This document shows positions 36,612 through 48,400 of a stretch of 64,000 nucleotides of DNA, piece after piece. This DNA is from Corella eumyota (Eukaryota > Chordata > Ascidiacea > Phlebobranchia > Corellidae). The position numbers and the translations under genes were made by a program. The stretch covers positions 15,314,001 to 15,378,000 of the forward strand of contig OY720098.1 in assembly GCA_963082875.1 (NCBI GenBank). Direction: 5' to 3'. Under the pieces are notes generated by a model. The model searched no databases, had not been told where the DNA came from, and saw only the letters and a list, made by a program, of their open reading frames with translations. Numbering within the stretch: the first letter of the stretch is position 1; each line of letters opens with the position of its first letter.

Positions 36612-39600
36612 ATGGTTTTTATCAGCAGAGCAATTGCAATTGCAATATGTTTTTTGATGCTTATTACAATTGGTAAGTTAAGCATTATTTTTACTTAAAA
36701 GTTGTTTTTGTTTTTTAAATGTTCAATATTTTTAAAGTTGCCGTAGGTGTGATTGTTGGTCTTTTGGTTCGCTGCGATGGAAATAATAATGCTCAGATAG
36801 AGCCTTTGGATAATGTTGAGCCTTCGACATGGAAAAACCCTAGACTTCCAAAATCACTGGTTCCCTTGCATTACATAATTGATTTAAGTCCAGATATGGA
36901 ACCGGATATAACTGGAAATTACTGGTTTGTTGGAGCTAGTCAAGTTACCTTTAATGTTGTTGAAGAAACAAGTGAAATTATAATTCACAGCAACCAACTT
37001 AACTACAGTGAAATCAATCTCTTTTATACAAAGGTAAAAATAGTAATGATATTTTTCTTGTGTCTTTTTATTGTTTATGTGGAAAGGGCAGGTTTTACTA
37101 CCTAAACTTAGTTTTACTTTAGTCACCCGACCAAGTAATAAAATGACTGTGGTAGTTTGAAATGTTTTTGATGATAACTGCTTGCTAACTAATCTGTTAA
37201 TTGTTATTTTGTTGTCTAAATAGAAGTTTACATTGTATATAGCTTCTTACTATTGTGCTACATGATTTTTTTTAGGTTGCAAGTATGTTTCATATATTTC
37301 AGATTTGAGGGAATCAAAAAAGGGCCCCATGTTGAAAGTGTTGTAACCACTACAACATGCCAACAAAATTATGTTAAAACAATTCAATTGATTTTTTTTT
37401 TTTGCATTATGTTATTTGACATAGGTTGATGAATCAAGAACTCAAATGAACATTTATAAACATTGGATATACGAAGAAAATCAGTATCTTGTAATTGAGC
37501 TTAGTTTTAACATGAACGTTGGAAAGAATTTTACCTTACAAACTACGTTTTCTGGTGTGCTTAAAGATGATCTTAAAGGTCTTTACCGAAGTACATATAA
37601 AAATTCAATCGGCCAAACAAAGTAAGTAAAAATTGAATCAGTTTGAAAATGTTTGATTTTTAACTTTTACTTACAAATCAATTATTTCCTTTGACTTTTT
37701 TGGTATATGCTATGTTGACTTTACTTCGGTATCCCTTTATCTAGTCCTTTGGGATAACAGTTATATTTCTTTCCCAGAAGATTAGTAGACCCTAAGGAGA
37801 CCTTCAGCAAAGTTCATCTCAGTAACTTTATTCACCTATAATTTAATTTTTTACTAACAGAACAGTGGCTGTTTCACAAATGCAACCTTACGATGCTAGA
37901 AAAGTTTTTCCTTGTTTTGATGAGCCAGAGTTCAAGGCAACCTTTGAAGTTTACTTAAGACATAAGGAACCATTTTTTGCACTATCAAATATGCCCCTAA
38001 TTGTGATTGTAAGAATTGAATTGTACTTTAACCCCAAACTAACATATAACTTTTTAATCCATTTTATTAATTACAAACAGACATTTTCTTTTTTATATAT
38101 TTTTGTATATTTTTTTTTGTTTGGCACATTGGTATTACTTTTTTTTTAAACAGAACAAACATGGAAATTGGAGTCAAACTAAGTTTGAAACAACTCCGCC
38201 GATGAGTACTTACTTACTTGGCTTATGTGTTAGTGAATTTGGGTACGTGCAAGTTAACAGAAACAATTCAATGGGAACACAGGTATATTGTTTACTTAGT
38301 TTAACAGTTACCCTTTTTTATAGAAAATTTTGTTTTTACTAGACAAGAATTTATGCTCGCACAAAGGAAATAACCAAAGGGAATGGTGACTATGCTAAGA
38401 CAATAACTCCACTTATTCTTGACTTATTCACAAATTATTTTGGAGTTGAGTATGTTTTATCTAAATCTGGTAAGTCCATTAGGAGTTTTTAGGAAAATAT
38501 TGTTTTCTTTTTTTTTTGTATTCTATAATTTATTGAGAAAGGGTCTGCTGTTGTAATGTCTTTTTAGTTATTTGTAAACAATAGCTTGAAGGTGAGTAGT
38601 GTGGCATTGGTGTGGCTTGAACCCAAGTTGGATGCAATAACTGGTTCACCAATCTACTCAAAATTATTAATATAAACTTTATTAGAAAAACTTTAGTGTA
38701 AGTGAAATTTTAACTAAATGTTAAAATCTTGTTGCTAATCTTGTAAGCATTGTAACTTTTCTAGATGTTTTTTGTATGTTGTATTAAGATCAGCTTGCTG
38801 TACCAGACTTGGCCTTAAATGCAATGGAAAATTGGGGTTTGGTGACGTATCATGAGTCTGCTCTCCTTTACAATCCAACCACCAACTCAGCAGCTGATAA
38901 GCAAGTGGTTGCAAAGCATATTTCACATGAGTTGACCCACCAAGTTAGTTATTGTAGTTACATCTAGTTAAAAGTCTGCGCTACGGTTAACTTTTTAAAT
39001 GTCATTATTATATGGTTACAACTCTTTACTAAAATTTGCCAGCGGTAATTTACTTGCTTACCGCAAACAGCAGTTTTATTTATTTTGTGGGTCTATAAAT
39101 TTAAAGTATGTATAAATATTTCGTCTACTAAGCTTTATTATATATAAATGCTGTTTTATAATGTTATATTAAATTTCTAATTTATAATTACTTTCATTTT
39201 ATGTTTTGCAATTTTTGTTGGTTATAGTGGTTTGGAAATGCTGTTACTGCTAAATGGTGGAATGAATTGTGGCTTAATGAAGGGTTTGCTAATTACTTTA
39301 TGTACTTTGGTCAAAATGCGATTGATTCAACTTGGCAAATGGTAAACAAAGTTCTAAAAAATAAATAAATGTTTTACAATTTTTTTAAATATTTTTTGGA
39401 GGATTTAAAATACAGGCAGTGGGATGTAGTGGTTAGAACACTTGGCTTCACTACATGAGGTCCTGGGTTCGGTATTTCTCATAATTAAAATTTTTTCGGC
39501 AAAATATTTTTTATAATTTTTAGTTTAACCAATTCGTTGTCAACGATTTACATGTTGCTATGAACATTGATGCCCTTCAAAGCTCCAGGCCTTTAGTTGG

Positions 39601-42600
39601 TACAAATATCACCACAAGATCACAAATAAGTTCTGTTTTTGATAAAATATCATACCAAAAAGGGGCATGCATTTTAAGAATGATAAACTTTATTATTGGA
39701 GAAGATGCTTTTAAAATGGGAATTAAGGTGACTTTTTTAAAACTGTTTTGTAATTTGTAAACTAAAATAAATTTATGATGTAAATTATTTAATAATCTCC
39801 TTGTTCTTGTTGTATGCAATAATTTGTTTAAATTTTTTAAAGGATTTTCAGCATTCATACATACCTGGTCATCTGCATGGTGTAGTGGTTAAAACACTTG
39901 GCTTTATAACATGAGCTCATAGGTTTTTTTATACAGTGCTTTTATAAAAAGTGCTCTTGATTAAGTTGCTTTAAACGTTTAAAACTTTTGCAAAGCCCAA
40001 AACCAATCAACAGAATAATTACTACATTTTTTTAGTTTTATGCAAATAATGTGTAGAATGCACTTTTAGACTGGGTTTGATTAAAAAATGTTACCATTCG
40101 TTTACGCTTTGATGTTCGTTTTTTCATATTAGGATAAATATTTACAACAAAAGAATAACAATGTGGTAACAGTATTAAAAATTTGACATATGAAATTTGT
40201 TTTTAGACTTATTTGGATAAATATACTTTTAAGAGTGTGGAGCATTCTGAGCTGTTTCAGGAATTGGAATATGTAAGTTTTGTGTAAAAATATATTTAAA
40301 AAATACAAATTATAATATATTTAATTACCATTATTATGTAAATAGTATGCAATATAGGGGATATTTTTTGACCAACTGCCACCCCCAATAACTTTACATT
40401 GTTCCTGAATTTTTTTAAATTTAAATAGCTGGTGTACGTCTCAGATATTCACTTGATTGTTTAGTTTGTTTGTCTAGGTAGTTGTTTTTTTACAATAATA
40501 CGTTAGTATATATTAGTCAAATGCCCAACCAATTTTTGGTATTTTAATTGTTGCAATACATTTGGAACACGCAACTAATATTTGCCTGCATTGATTTACC
40601 TGCACACCACAAATGGTAGTTTTATTTATTTTGTAGTCCCATAAATTGGACATGTACATCGCCCACAAAGCTACATTATATATAGATTGCATAAATTTTT
40701 TATTTAAAGGCTGCTCTCAATATACCAAATAACAAGCTCTCCACTCCCCCTGGTGGATATATTAATGCAATGAAAGGTTGGGTGATACAAATGGGCTATC
40801 CTGTTGTTTCAATGGTCAGAAGTTCAACCAATCAGAGTTTAGTAATGGTAACACAACAGAGATTCTTGTGGGATTTTGCAGCTGATAATTCACAGCCTGA
40901 AAATAAATTTGGGTATGTTTTTATTTAAAATTACAGTTAAATAAGATGTAGAAATTTTACTATAACAATTTGTAATCATATCGAATTAAAAATGATTAAT
41001 TAATTCTATACAATTTTTAAAGTTTTGTTCCATTCAATTTTATTATGCCCGACATTAGTGTAGTAGTCAGAAAACTTGCTACATTACATGAGGTTGTGGG
41101 TTCAATCCCTACTGCTCTCATGCTGTAGCGCCTTTGAGTAAGGCGCTATAAACGCTATGAACTCCTGCTAAGCCAGAACTTAATCAGCAGCTCAGTCATT
41201 GGACAATTATAATCTATAAAATTTCAAACTGCCAATGGCAACTTGAGACTGGGTCGAGGGAACAATTGTTCTCTGTGATTAGGTTGTGAAGTCAACCTTC
41301 CCACATTCAAGGTAAACATATAAAAAAAAATAAAATAATTAAAAAAATTTATTTAGCAATGTTCTTTTTTATATTTACTATTGTCATTTTTATTAGATAC
41401 AAATGGATGATTCCACTTTGGTATAAAACAGAAGATAACAATTCAATAATATGGTTAAAACCTAATCAGGGTAAGGCTTCAATCATTGCATGTTTTAATA
41501 TTTATATTGGTCAACCACTGGTTCTTTGGATAAAATTCAACCATTTTATTGTTAAATAACTGGTTTGTTGTAATATGTTTTCAACAAATAATTGCCTATG
41601 GTAATTTACCAGGAAAATTAATTTTTTAAAGCTTACGTATTATGCACTCATTTATTAGGCCTCATTATTTTTAATCTTTATTTTATTTTTTTGTAATTAT
41701 TAATAAGATTTAAATGCACTTTGTTTACTAAATAATAACCTTTGGTTTTAAATAGTGCTTACCTTGGAAATACCTGAAAACAAATATTTTATTGGAAATT
41801 TTGAAGTTTTAGGATATTTTCGGGTCAACTATGGACATCGTAACTGGAAAATGATCATCAGTGTTTTAAATAGTGATTTTAAGGTACATTTTTTAAAGTT
41901 ATTCGTTTTGATAAAATAAGTTTTAATTGAATTAAATTTTATCTTTTTTTCAGAAAATTAATATCAAAAATCGTGCACAAATTATAGATGATGCATTCAA
42001 TTTAGCCAAGTAAGTTAACTTTAATATAATTTAATAAAAAATTATTTTATATTTACAAATTGATATAGGCGCCAGCTTAGTGTAGTGGTTTGACCACTAG
42101 ATGTCACTACATGGAGTTTCGGAATTAATCTTAACAGCTTTTTTTCATATTTTAGTGCTTTTAAAGAAAGCACTTTAAAAATCTAAAATTTCAACATCAG
42201 CTAATAGGTTAATTATAATGGTCAATTGTATGGTCAATTGTATTAAAAACTGCAATAAGCAACTTAAGACTGGGTTTGGGTAACCAATTTAATCTATGTT
42301 TAAACCTTGAAGTCAGTCTTTATACATCGTGAATATAAAATATATAACAAAGATGAAAAAAATGAATCGAAGTGTGTTTTTAGAGCTAAACTATTGGACT
42401 ACAATACTGCACTAAACGCAACCATTTTTCTCCGAAAAGATTTTAATTATGTAACTTGGAAAAGTGCTTTAGAAGTATTCAGATACTTTAAAAACATGTT
42501 CACCCAGTCTGAAGCCAACACTTTATTATCGGTAAGAACTACTTTCAAAAACAATGTTTATTATGTGGTTTAACTCAATATTTGTAAAATTAATTTTTTA

Positions 42601-44901
42601 GAAATATTTGTTGCTTCTCTCTGAGCCAGTTTTTACCAGTCTGACATGGAAAGATAATGGAAATCATCTTAAAAAGTATTTTAAAATTTTTGTTTTCCCT
42701 ACTTGTTAATTACACAAAAAAAATTCAATAAACAGTACAAAAGTATGATACAAAATTGTGATATAGTTGCTGATGTACAATTGTATATAGCTAAGCACAG
42801 TGTACCATAAATAACTTTGTTTAATGGTGATTTTTTAAACAATATATTAAGCTTACGTACTATAGTAGTTAAAAAAATGAAAGCTACCATTATACATTTT
42901 GGCAAAATATTGCATGGAAAGTTAAACTCATGATGCTAAATTTAATGTGGCAATTTTGCTAATGTATTTTAAAAATTTATTATTTTCTTATACTTTTAAT
43001 TATTAACTTTGGTAAGCAAAATTCTTTGAATTAGCAGATTAAATATTTCATTGCAGATTATTAAGAACTGAAATTCTTGAATTGCGATGTGGATCTGGCG
43101 ATGAAAATTGTGTTCAATCTGCTGTAGCTTCATTTAACAAATGGAGAAAAACATTTTCAAGGTATAACTTTTTAAATTTACATAATTAAAATCAAAAGTT
43201 GTTTTTTTGCTTGCTTTTTAAACGAAGCTAAAACTTTCTTATACTCAATATATTTAGGTTAGAATTTTTTATATCTTTTATGTGATATGGCTAATTTTAC
43301 AACCAAAGCATGGATTAACTACAGACTTTACTTAAATTTAGCAATTTAAAATTGATATGTTTATGTTAACTGATAGTTACACCTGTTGTTTTTTATGCTC
43401 AGCAGAAGTTGGTCTGTTAATTTAGCTATACTTAAGGCAACTCTAACATAGAAACACTAGGGATCAAATCTAGGACCATTAAACCTAAGTGTTTTAACCT
43501 CCACATATTAAAACTTATTTATTTTTTAATATACTACAAATATATAATATAAAGTATGTATATGTATTTTTAAGAAAGTTTGTTTTTTAGAATTTCACCA
43601 AACTTAAGGTCAGTTGTGTACTGCCAAGGGGTGGCAAATGGTGGCTCTGAAGAATGGGATTTTATTTGGTCAAAACACCAAGTTGAAAGTGACTCTCATG
43701 AGAAAAATAAATTACAAACTGCACTGTCATGTACTAAGGATCAATCCATTATAAATCGGTAATATGTTATTAAAGTTATTTATTAAATATTATTTCTAAT
43801 AAAAAATGCTGAAAAACTACAGCATGCGAAGATAAGTTATGACCATCAACCAGATATAACTGGTTAAGTAGGTAAAAATACAGCTAGTAAAGCTGGCAAT
43901 TAACGATTTAAAATTAAACATACAGAAATTAAACAAATTTCTTGTTTTTTTAGATATCTGAACTACACAACCAACAATACATTAATAAGGACAAGAGATG
44001 TTATTACTGTTTATAAACAACTTTGTTCAAATGGAGTTGCGAGAAAAATTGTTTGGAACTTTTTAAAAACAAACTGGGAATCTGTTTATGAAAAGTAATG
44101 TAGTTGAATTTTTATTGCCTTAAAATAAATTGGAAAGGTAGTTAGTATATCTACTGTAGTATTGACTTTAAAAAAGTTGCAAACGGTACTCAATAATGCT
44201 AGGCCAAAAATTTTTGATGGGGGTTTTCTGTACTACATTTCAGATAAACACTTATATAGATGATTATTTTTTAGTTATGGAGAGCGATTTTTATCTTTTA
44301 TTGGTTTAATTGAAAGCTGTATGTCAAGTTTTTCTACATTGGAGCAATTAAAGGAAGTAAGTCATTACACCATTTCTACTTATTCTAACATGAATTATGA
44401 TTTAGAACAAAATTTATTATTATACCTGTTTCTCTAATAATACTGGTGACTTGTGTTTAGAACACTTGCTTTTACTTTATAAGGGGTTTAATATCAACTA
44501 TGCCATGTTATAGGGCATTTAAGTAAGTTCTTTATAAGACTAATAGCAAAGAAATAAACAGGTAAGGTCACAAACCTTCTAATTATCAAATGCAATTCAA
44601 AAATGGGACAGAGTAACAAATGATACACTATGATTAGACTGTGAAATAGTCCTTAAAACACCAAGAGTCACTCAACTAATTAGTTGATTTTGTAAACATT
44701 TTTTCATAAACCTAACATTTGGATTTCAAAATTTAGCTTGAAACTTTTAAAAATCGAAACATCAACAAACTTGGTTGTGGTTTTCAAGCTTTTAATCAAG
44801 CAATTGAAAATACAAGAATTAATATTCAATGGAAAGCAGATAACCAAATTACTTTAGTGGATTGGTTGACTTACACATTAAACAAAGGCCTTGTTTTTTA
44901 A
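36612..44901 (+). CDS. M1 aminopeptidase N-like protein 1 (946 aa)
   Basis: Exons: 36612-36672, 36738-37033, 37425-37621, 37861-38008, 38154-38282, 38343-38469, 38789-38943, 39228-39341, 39524-39727, 40207-40272, 40710-40912, 41397-41470, 41756-41883, 41954-42009, 42384-42531, 42602-42675, 43057-43161, 43591-43758, 43954-44094, 44275-44356, 44737-44901. A type II membrane ectopeptidase: a very short cytoplasmic end, then a signal-anchor helix at about residues 7-31. It has FPCFDEP, the zinc site HELTH (366-370) and Glu389 18 residues later (NEGFANY), and an ERAP1-like C-terminal helical domain. The exopeptidase motif reads NAMEN (330-334) rather than GAMEN. Family members remove N-terminal residues from peptides outside the cell. 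Exon 2 has two possible acceptors 9 nt apart (36737, 36746). Poly(A) signals at 44983 and 45058. Confidence 0.92.
39020..39165 (+). repeat. Unclassified dispersed repeat in aminopeptidase 1 intron
   Basis: Contains tttatttattttgtgggtct, a cgtctactaagctttattat block and tatataaatgctg, aligned with 40550-40700. No TIRs or target duplication seen. More diverged relatives may lie near 30900, 41590, 42760, 55360 (reverse) and 61490. Confidence 0.5.
39412..39480 (+). mobile_element. SINE head fragment
   Basis: ggcagtgggatgtagtggtt to tgaggtcctgggttcg: A- and B-box region only. Confidence 0.7.
39868..40090 (+). mobile_element. SINE, degenerate
   Basis: Head ctgcatggtgtagtggttaa is clear. The body is worn, and the tail is recognisable only as agactgggtttg. 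Confidence 0.55.
40550..40700 (+). repeat. Unclassified dispersed repeat, second copy
   Basis: Has gcaactaatatttgcctgc, ccacaaatggtagttttatt, attggacatgtacatcgcc and aaagctacattatatata. Homologous to 39020-39165. Confidence 0.5.
41047..41335 (+). mobile_element. SINE, near full length
   Basis: Head, B box (GGTTCAATCCC), body and complete tail are present, ending in an A-rich run. Lies in an intron of aminopeptidase 1. Confidence 0.88.
42067..42355 (+). mobile_element. SINE, diverged
   Basis: Head cagcttagtgtagtggtttg and tail gactgggtttgggtaacc... aagtcagtc. It ends about 30 bp before the acceptor of exon 15, so it may contribute to that intron's 3' end. Confidence 0.65.
43395..43505 (-). 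mobile_element. SINE head fragment, reverse
   Basis: gctcagcagaagttggtctg followed by a degenerate B and A box (aagtgttttaacct). Partial. Confidence 0.5.
43591..43737 (+). repeat. Gene-conversion tract, donor or recipient (exon 18)
   Basis: These 147 bp differ at six positions from 50406-50552 in the second aminopeptidase gene. Neighbouring exons and the upstream intron are strongly diverged. The tract starts at the exon's first base and stops about 20 bp before its end. Confidence 0.8.
44440..44670 (+). mobile_element. SINE, degenerate
   Basis: ggtgacttgtgtttagaaca head, gggcatttaagtaagttctt body and gattagactgtgaaatagtc tail, all worn. Confidence 0.45.
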
Positions 44902-45432
44902 CTAGATATTGTTTTTTGCATGTGTTAGGATCTACATAATATAAAATATTTCTGTATAGCTTTGGGCCGTGTTTGTATATTTAATAAAATAATGCATGCT
45001 GTGTTAATGTATATTGGCCTAAAGGGCAAATGTTTTTAATACTATACTTGATTGTGTAATAAAGTAAATACTTGTGCAAATATTGTTGTTGGAGATATCT
45101 GCAATAATGTTATATGCCTGTAAGAAAAGTGACTCCTATTTAGCAAGTGCTTTAACTACAGGTAAGTTTTTTAAAAAAATTTAAATTAAATTTGAAATGC
45201 AAGTTTAAAAAAAAATGGTAAAAATTTTTCTGTTGTTTTTAAATGAAATTGTTTTAAAGGTTTGTTGTTTTTAAATGTCCATTGTTTGTTCTTTTCTTCC
45301 AAATTTGGCTAATCATTAACTAGTATAATGTAATTTTATTTAGCTAATTTATGGTAGGTACACAAAACAATTGTGCACAGTGAATGTTATTTTAAATTGT
45401 TGAGAATTAATTTACAAAAGTAAATATAAACT
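44902..45432. other. Spacer between the two aminopeptidase genes
   Basis: About 530 bp. Two poly(A) signals for the first gene, then AT-rich sequence. A phase-compatible ATG and splice donor (45107-45161) could be an alternative first exon of the next gene. No other feature seen. Confidence 0.6.
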
Positions 45433-48400
45433 ATGCCAGATGACTTAAAGAAAGATGATTTGTTGAATAAAATAATTATTTCGAAAAAAACTGCTGTTGT
45501 GTATGTGGTAGTAACTATTTTGGTTATAGGTAAGAAGTTTTGCATTTTCATAATTTAAACCTGTATAATATTGTCTTGATTCATTTTTTTTATTGTTTTC
45601 TAGTTACTGTTGGTTTATTAACTGGGCTGCTAAGTAACTCGGAGCCCTTGCCCTTGGCTCCAGTTGTATGTGATGAAAAAACTACCCAAGCTGTAGTATC
45701 AACTTTACCCACCAGGGAACCCACCACTTTATACCCTGTTGGTGTTTGGGATAACATAAGACTCCCTCGAACACTAATACCATCCCATTATGTTGTTGAC
45801 TTGCAGCCTGACCTAGAACCAGATTTAAGTGGTAAATACTGGTTCAGTGGAAAAAGTGAGGTGACATTTATGGCTATGAAAGATACCAATGTTCTACTCA
45901 TTCATGTTTACAACTTAAACTTCAGTACAGTACATGTTTTTGATGAAAAGGTACATTATTTTAAAGATCAAAATAAATAAAAATATATAAATATATTATT
46001 TTTACACATCTTTTTTAAATAAAAGTAAATTATGTTAGACATCTCAACAACTAACATTTTCTGATTATTGGTTTCATCTTGAAAATCAGTACATGGTTAT
46101 TGAGTTGCATAAAACAATGTTACTTGGAAATAATTATACACTAAAGACAGAATATACGGCTGAGCTGGAAAACAATTTGGCTGGTTTTTATAGAAGTACA
46201 TACACAAATGTTAATGGAACAGAAGTGTGAGTACTTTTTTTTACTTTGTTTATTAAACTTAGAGAAGCAACTAAGAACATAAACATTTGTAATTAATAAA
46301 CTACTGTGACGTGTATATCTGGTACAGATATTTTTGCAGAAACAAGGGAATTTAAAATTGCCTAGAGTTTACTCCAACAAAAAAAAAATTAAATCAAGTC
46401 AGCCATTTTTATCTTTTTTTAATTTTAAAATAGGCACTAAATGTGTATCAAATATGTATTTCAAGTGTGATGGCTGTAAGCCAAATGGTATCAAGTGAAG
46501 CAAGAAAAGTCTTTCCTTGTTTTGATGAGCCAGAATGGAAGGCAACCTTTGATGTTTATTTGTGGCACAAAGATCCTTACTTTGCACTTTCAAACATGCC
46601 AAGTATTCTAACTCAAGTATGTTTAAAATATTTGTTAGTATAACTTTATTTTAATAACACTTTTGTTGGAGGTGTCTTATTTTTAAATTTTAAATAAAGT
46701 TTTTTTGTTGCAATAAGGTTAGTTCAAAAAAGATAATAAACTTGTTTATCTAAAAGAATAAAAATAACTAAAATTAACAATTTTAACTGACTTATTTTGA
46801 TGTAAGAGGGCTGATATAACAAACTACTTACAAAGTAATCATTGTGCCATTTTTATTTTCAAAAGGCCAGTTAGGTATTTGAGTATATTCTTAGTAAAGT
46901 GATTTAAATAAAACAGCAAGTATATTGCCATGCTTAATGTTGTTGGACAAATTAAACAATGATATTTAAACCCAAAATCTTATTAACTTTTTAGTGTAAA
47001 GAATTTTTTTATTAAAATGCTTGAATAATTTAGGCAGAAAATGAAAATTGGAAGCAAACTCAATTTCAACGATCTTTACCAATGAGTACATACCTCGTTA
47101 CTTTTATTGTTTCTGATTTGGGAAAAATTGAGAATACGACAGAGCAAGAGCCAATCAAACAAGTAATTTTTTATGTTTTATTTTTTTATTATTATTAAAC
47201 ATATAGTATTTAATTGCAAATAGGCTGTAAAGTTATTAAATGCGTTTTTTTCTAATTTTGTATTTTTAAGATAAGAATATATGCCAGATCAGATCAAATA
47301 TCCAATGGAAATGCTGAATATGCGATGAGCATTACCGCTCCAATTTTAGAACATTTTACTACATATTTTCAAGTTGACTATCCCCTACCAAAACTAGGTT
47401 TGTAAAACATTTTGTGATTTAATATCTTTAAAATTACCCGATTAAAGATGCTAAATCACTGGATAATCTTTAAAAAATTTTTTATTTTTTTAAGATCTTG
47501 TTGCTGTATCAGATTTTCCTTTTATGGGTATGGAGAACTGGGGGATAATTATTTATCGAGAAGTAGCTTTGCTGTTTGATAATAACGTTAATTCGGCACT
47601 TGACCAACAAAATGTAGCAAGGGTTGTCGCACATGAAATCAGTCACCAGGTGAATAATTTTTATCTATATAAAAAAATTTACCAATTTATAAACAAAGAA
47701 ATTTGTTTATTCTCGTGAAAAGGTCAACTTTGTGGCCAGAACATAGAATGACATCTGTTACTCTGACCCAATCTTTGCAGTTTTAAAAATTATTTATCAA
47801 AATTGTTTGTTAATTAATCTGTCTATAAGTTATGGCTAAACAGGTGTTTATATCATTTATACCTTCTTACTTAACAACATTACCGCATGAAACTGACTGG
47901 GATCTAACGAAGGACCCCTTATAGAGAAGCCAATTTTCTATCTACTACACCATGCTGTCAGTAGGTATGCTTATACGTAATTTATTAGTATGTTTAATTT
48001 TTAACAGTGGTTTGGTGATCTGGTAACCACATTATGGTGGGATGAAATATGGTTAAATGAAGGATTTGCGACTTACATTGAATACATTGGTGTTGAGTTA
48101 GTGGAACCAAGTTTTCATGTGGTAAATATGTTTTGTTAATATAATTGTAGAATTATTCTTATTTGGTTAATCAAGCTTAATAATTTTACCAATAGTGATT
48201 CTATTAAATTTGTTTTTTTGTGATTAAATATATTCAGTTAGCTGTAGAAATATTATTCTTTTTCTAGTTGGATCAGTTTGTTGTTGTTGATTTACATCAA
48301 GCAATGATTGTAGACTCACTGACAACATCTCGACCTATTGTGCCCAGTGAAATAAACACGATTAATGAGATAAATTCTTTATTTGATGACATATCATACA

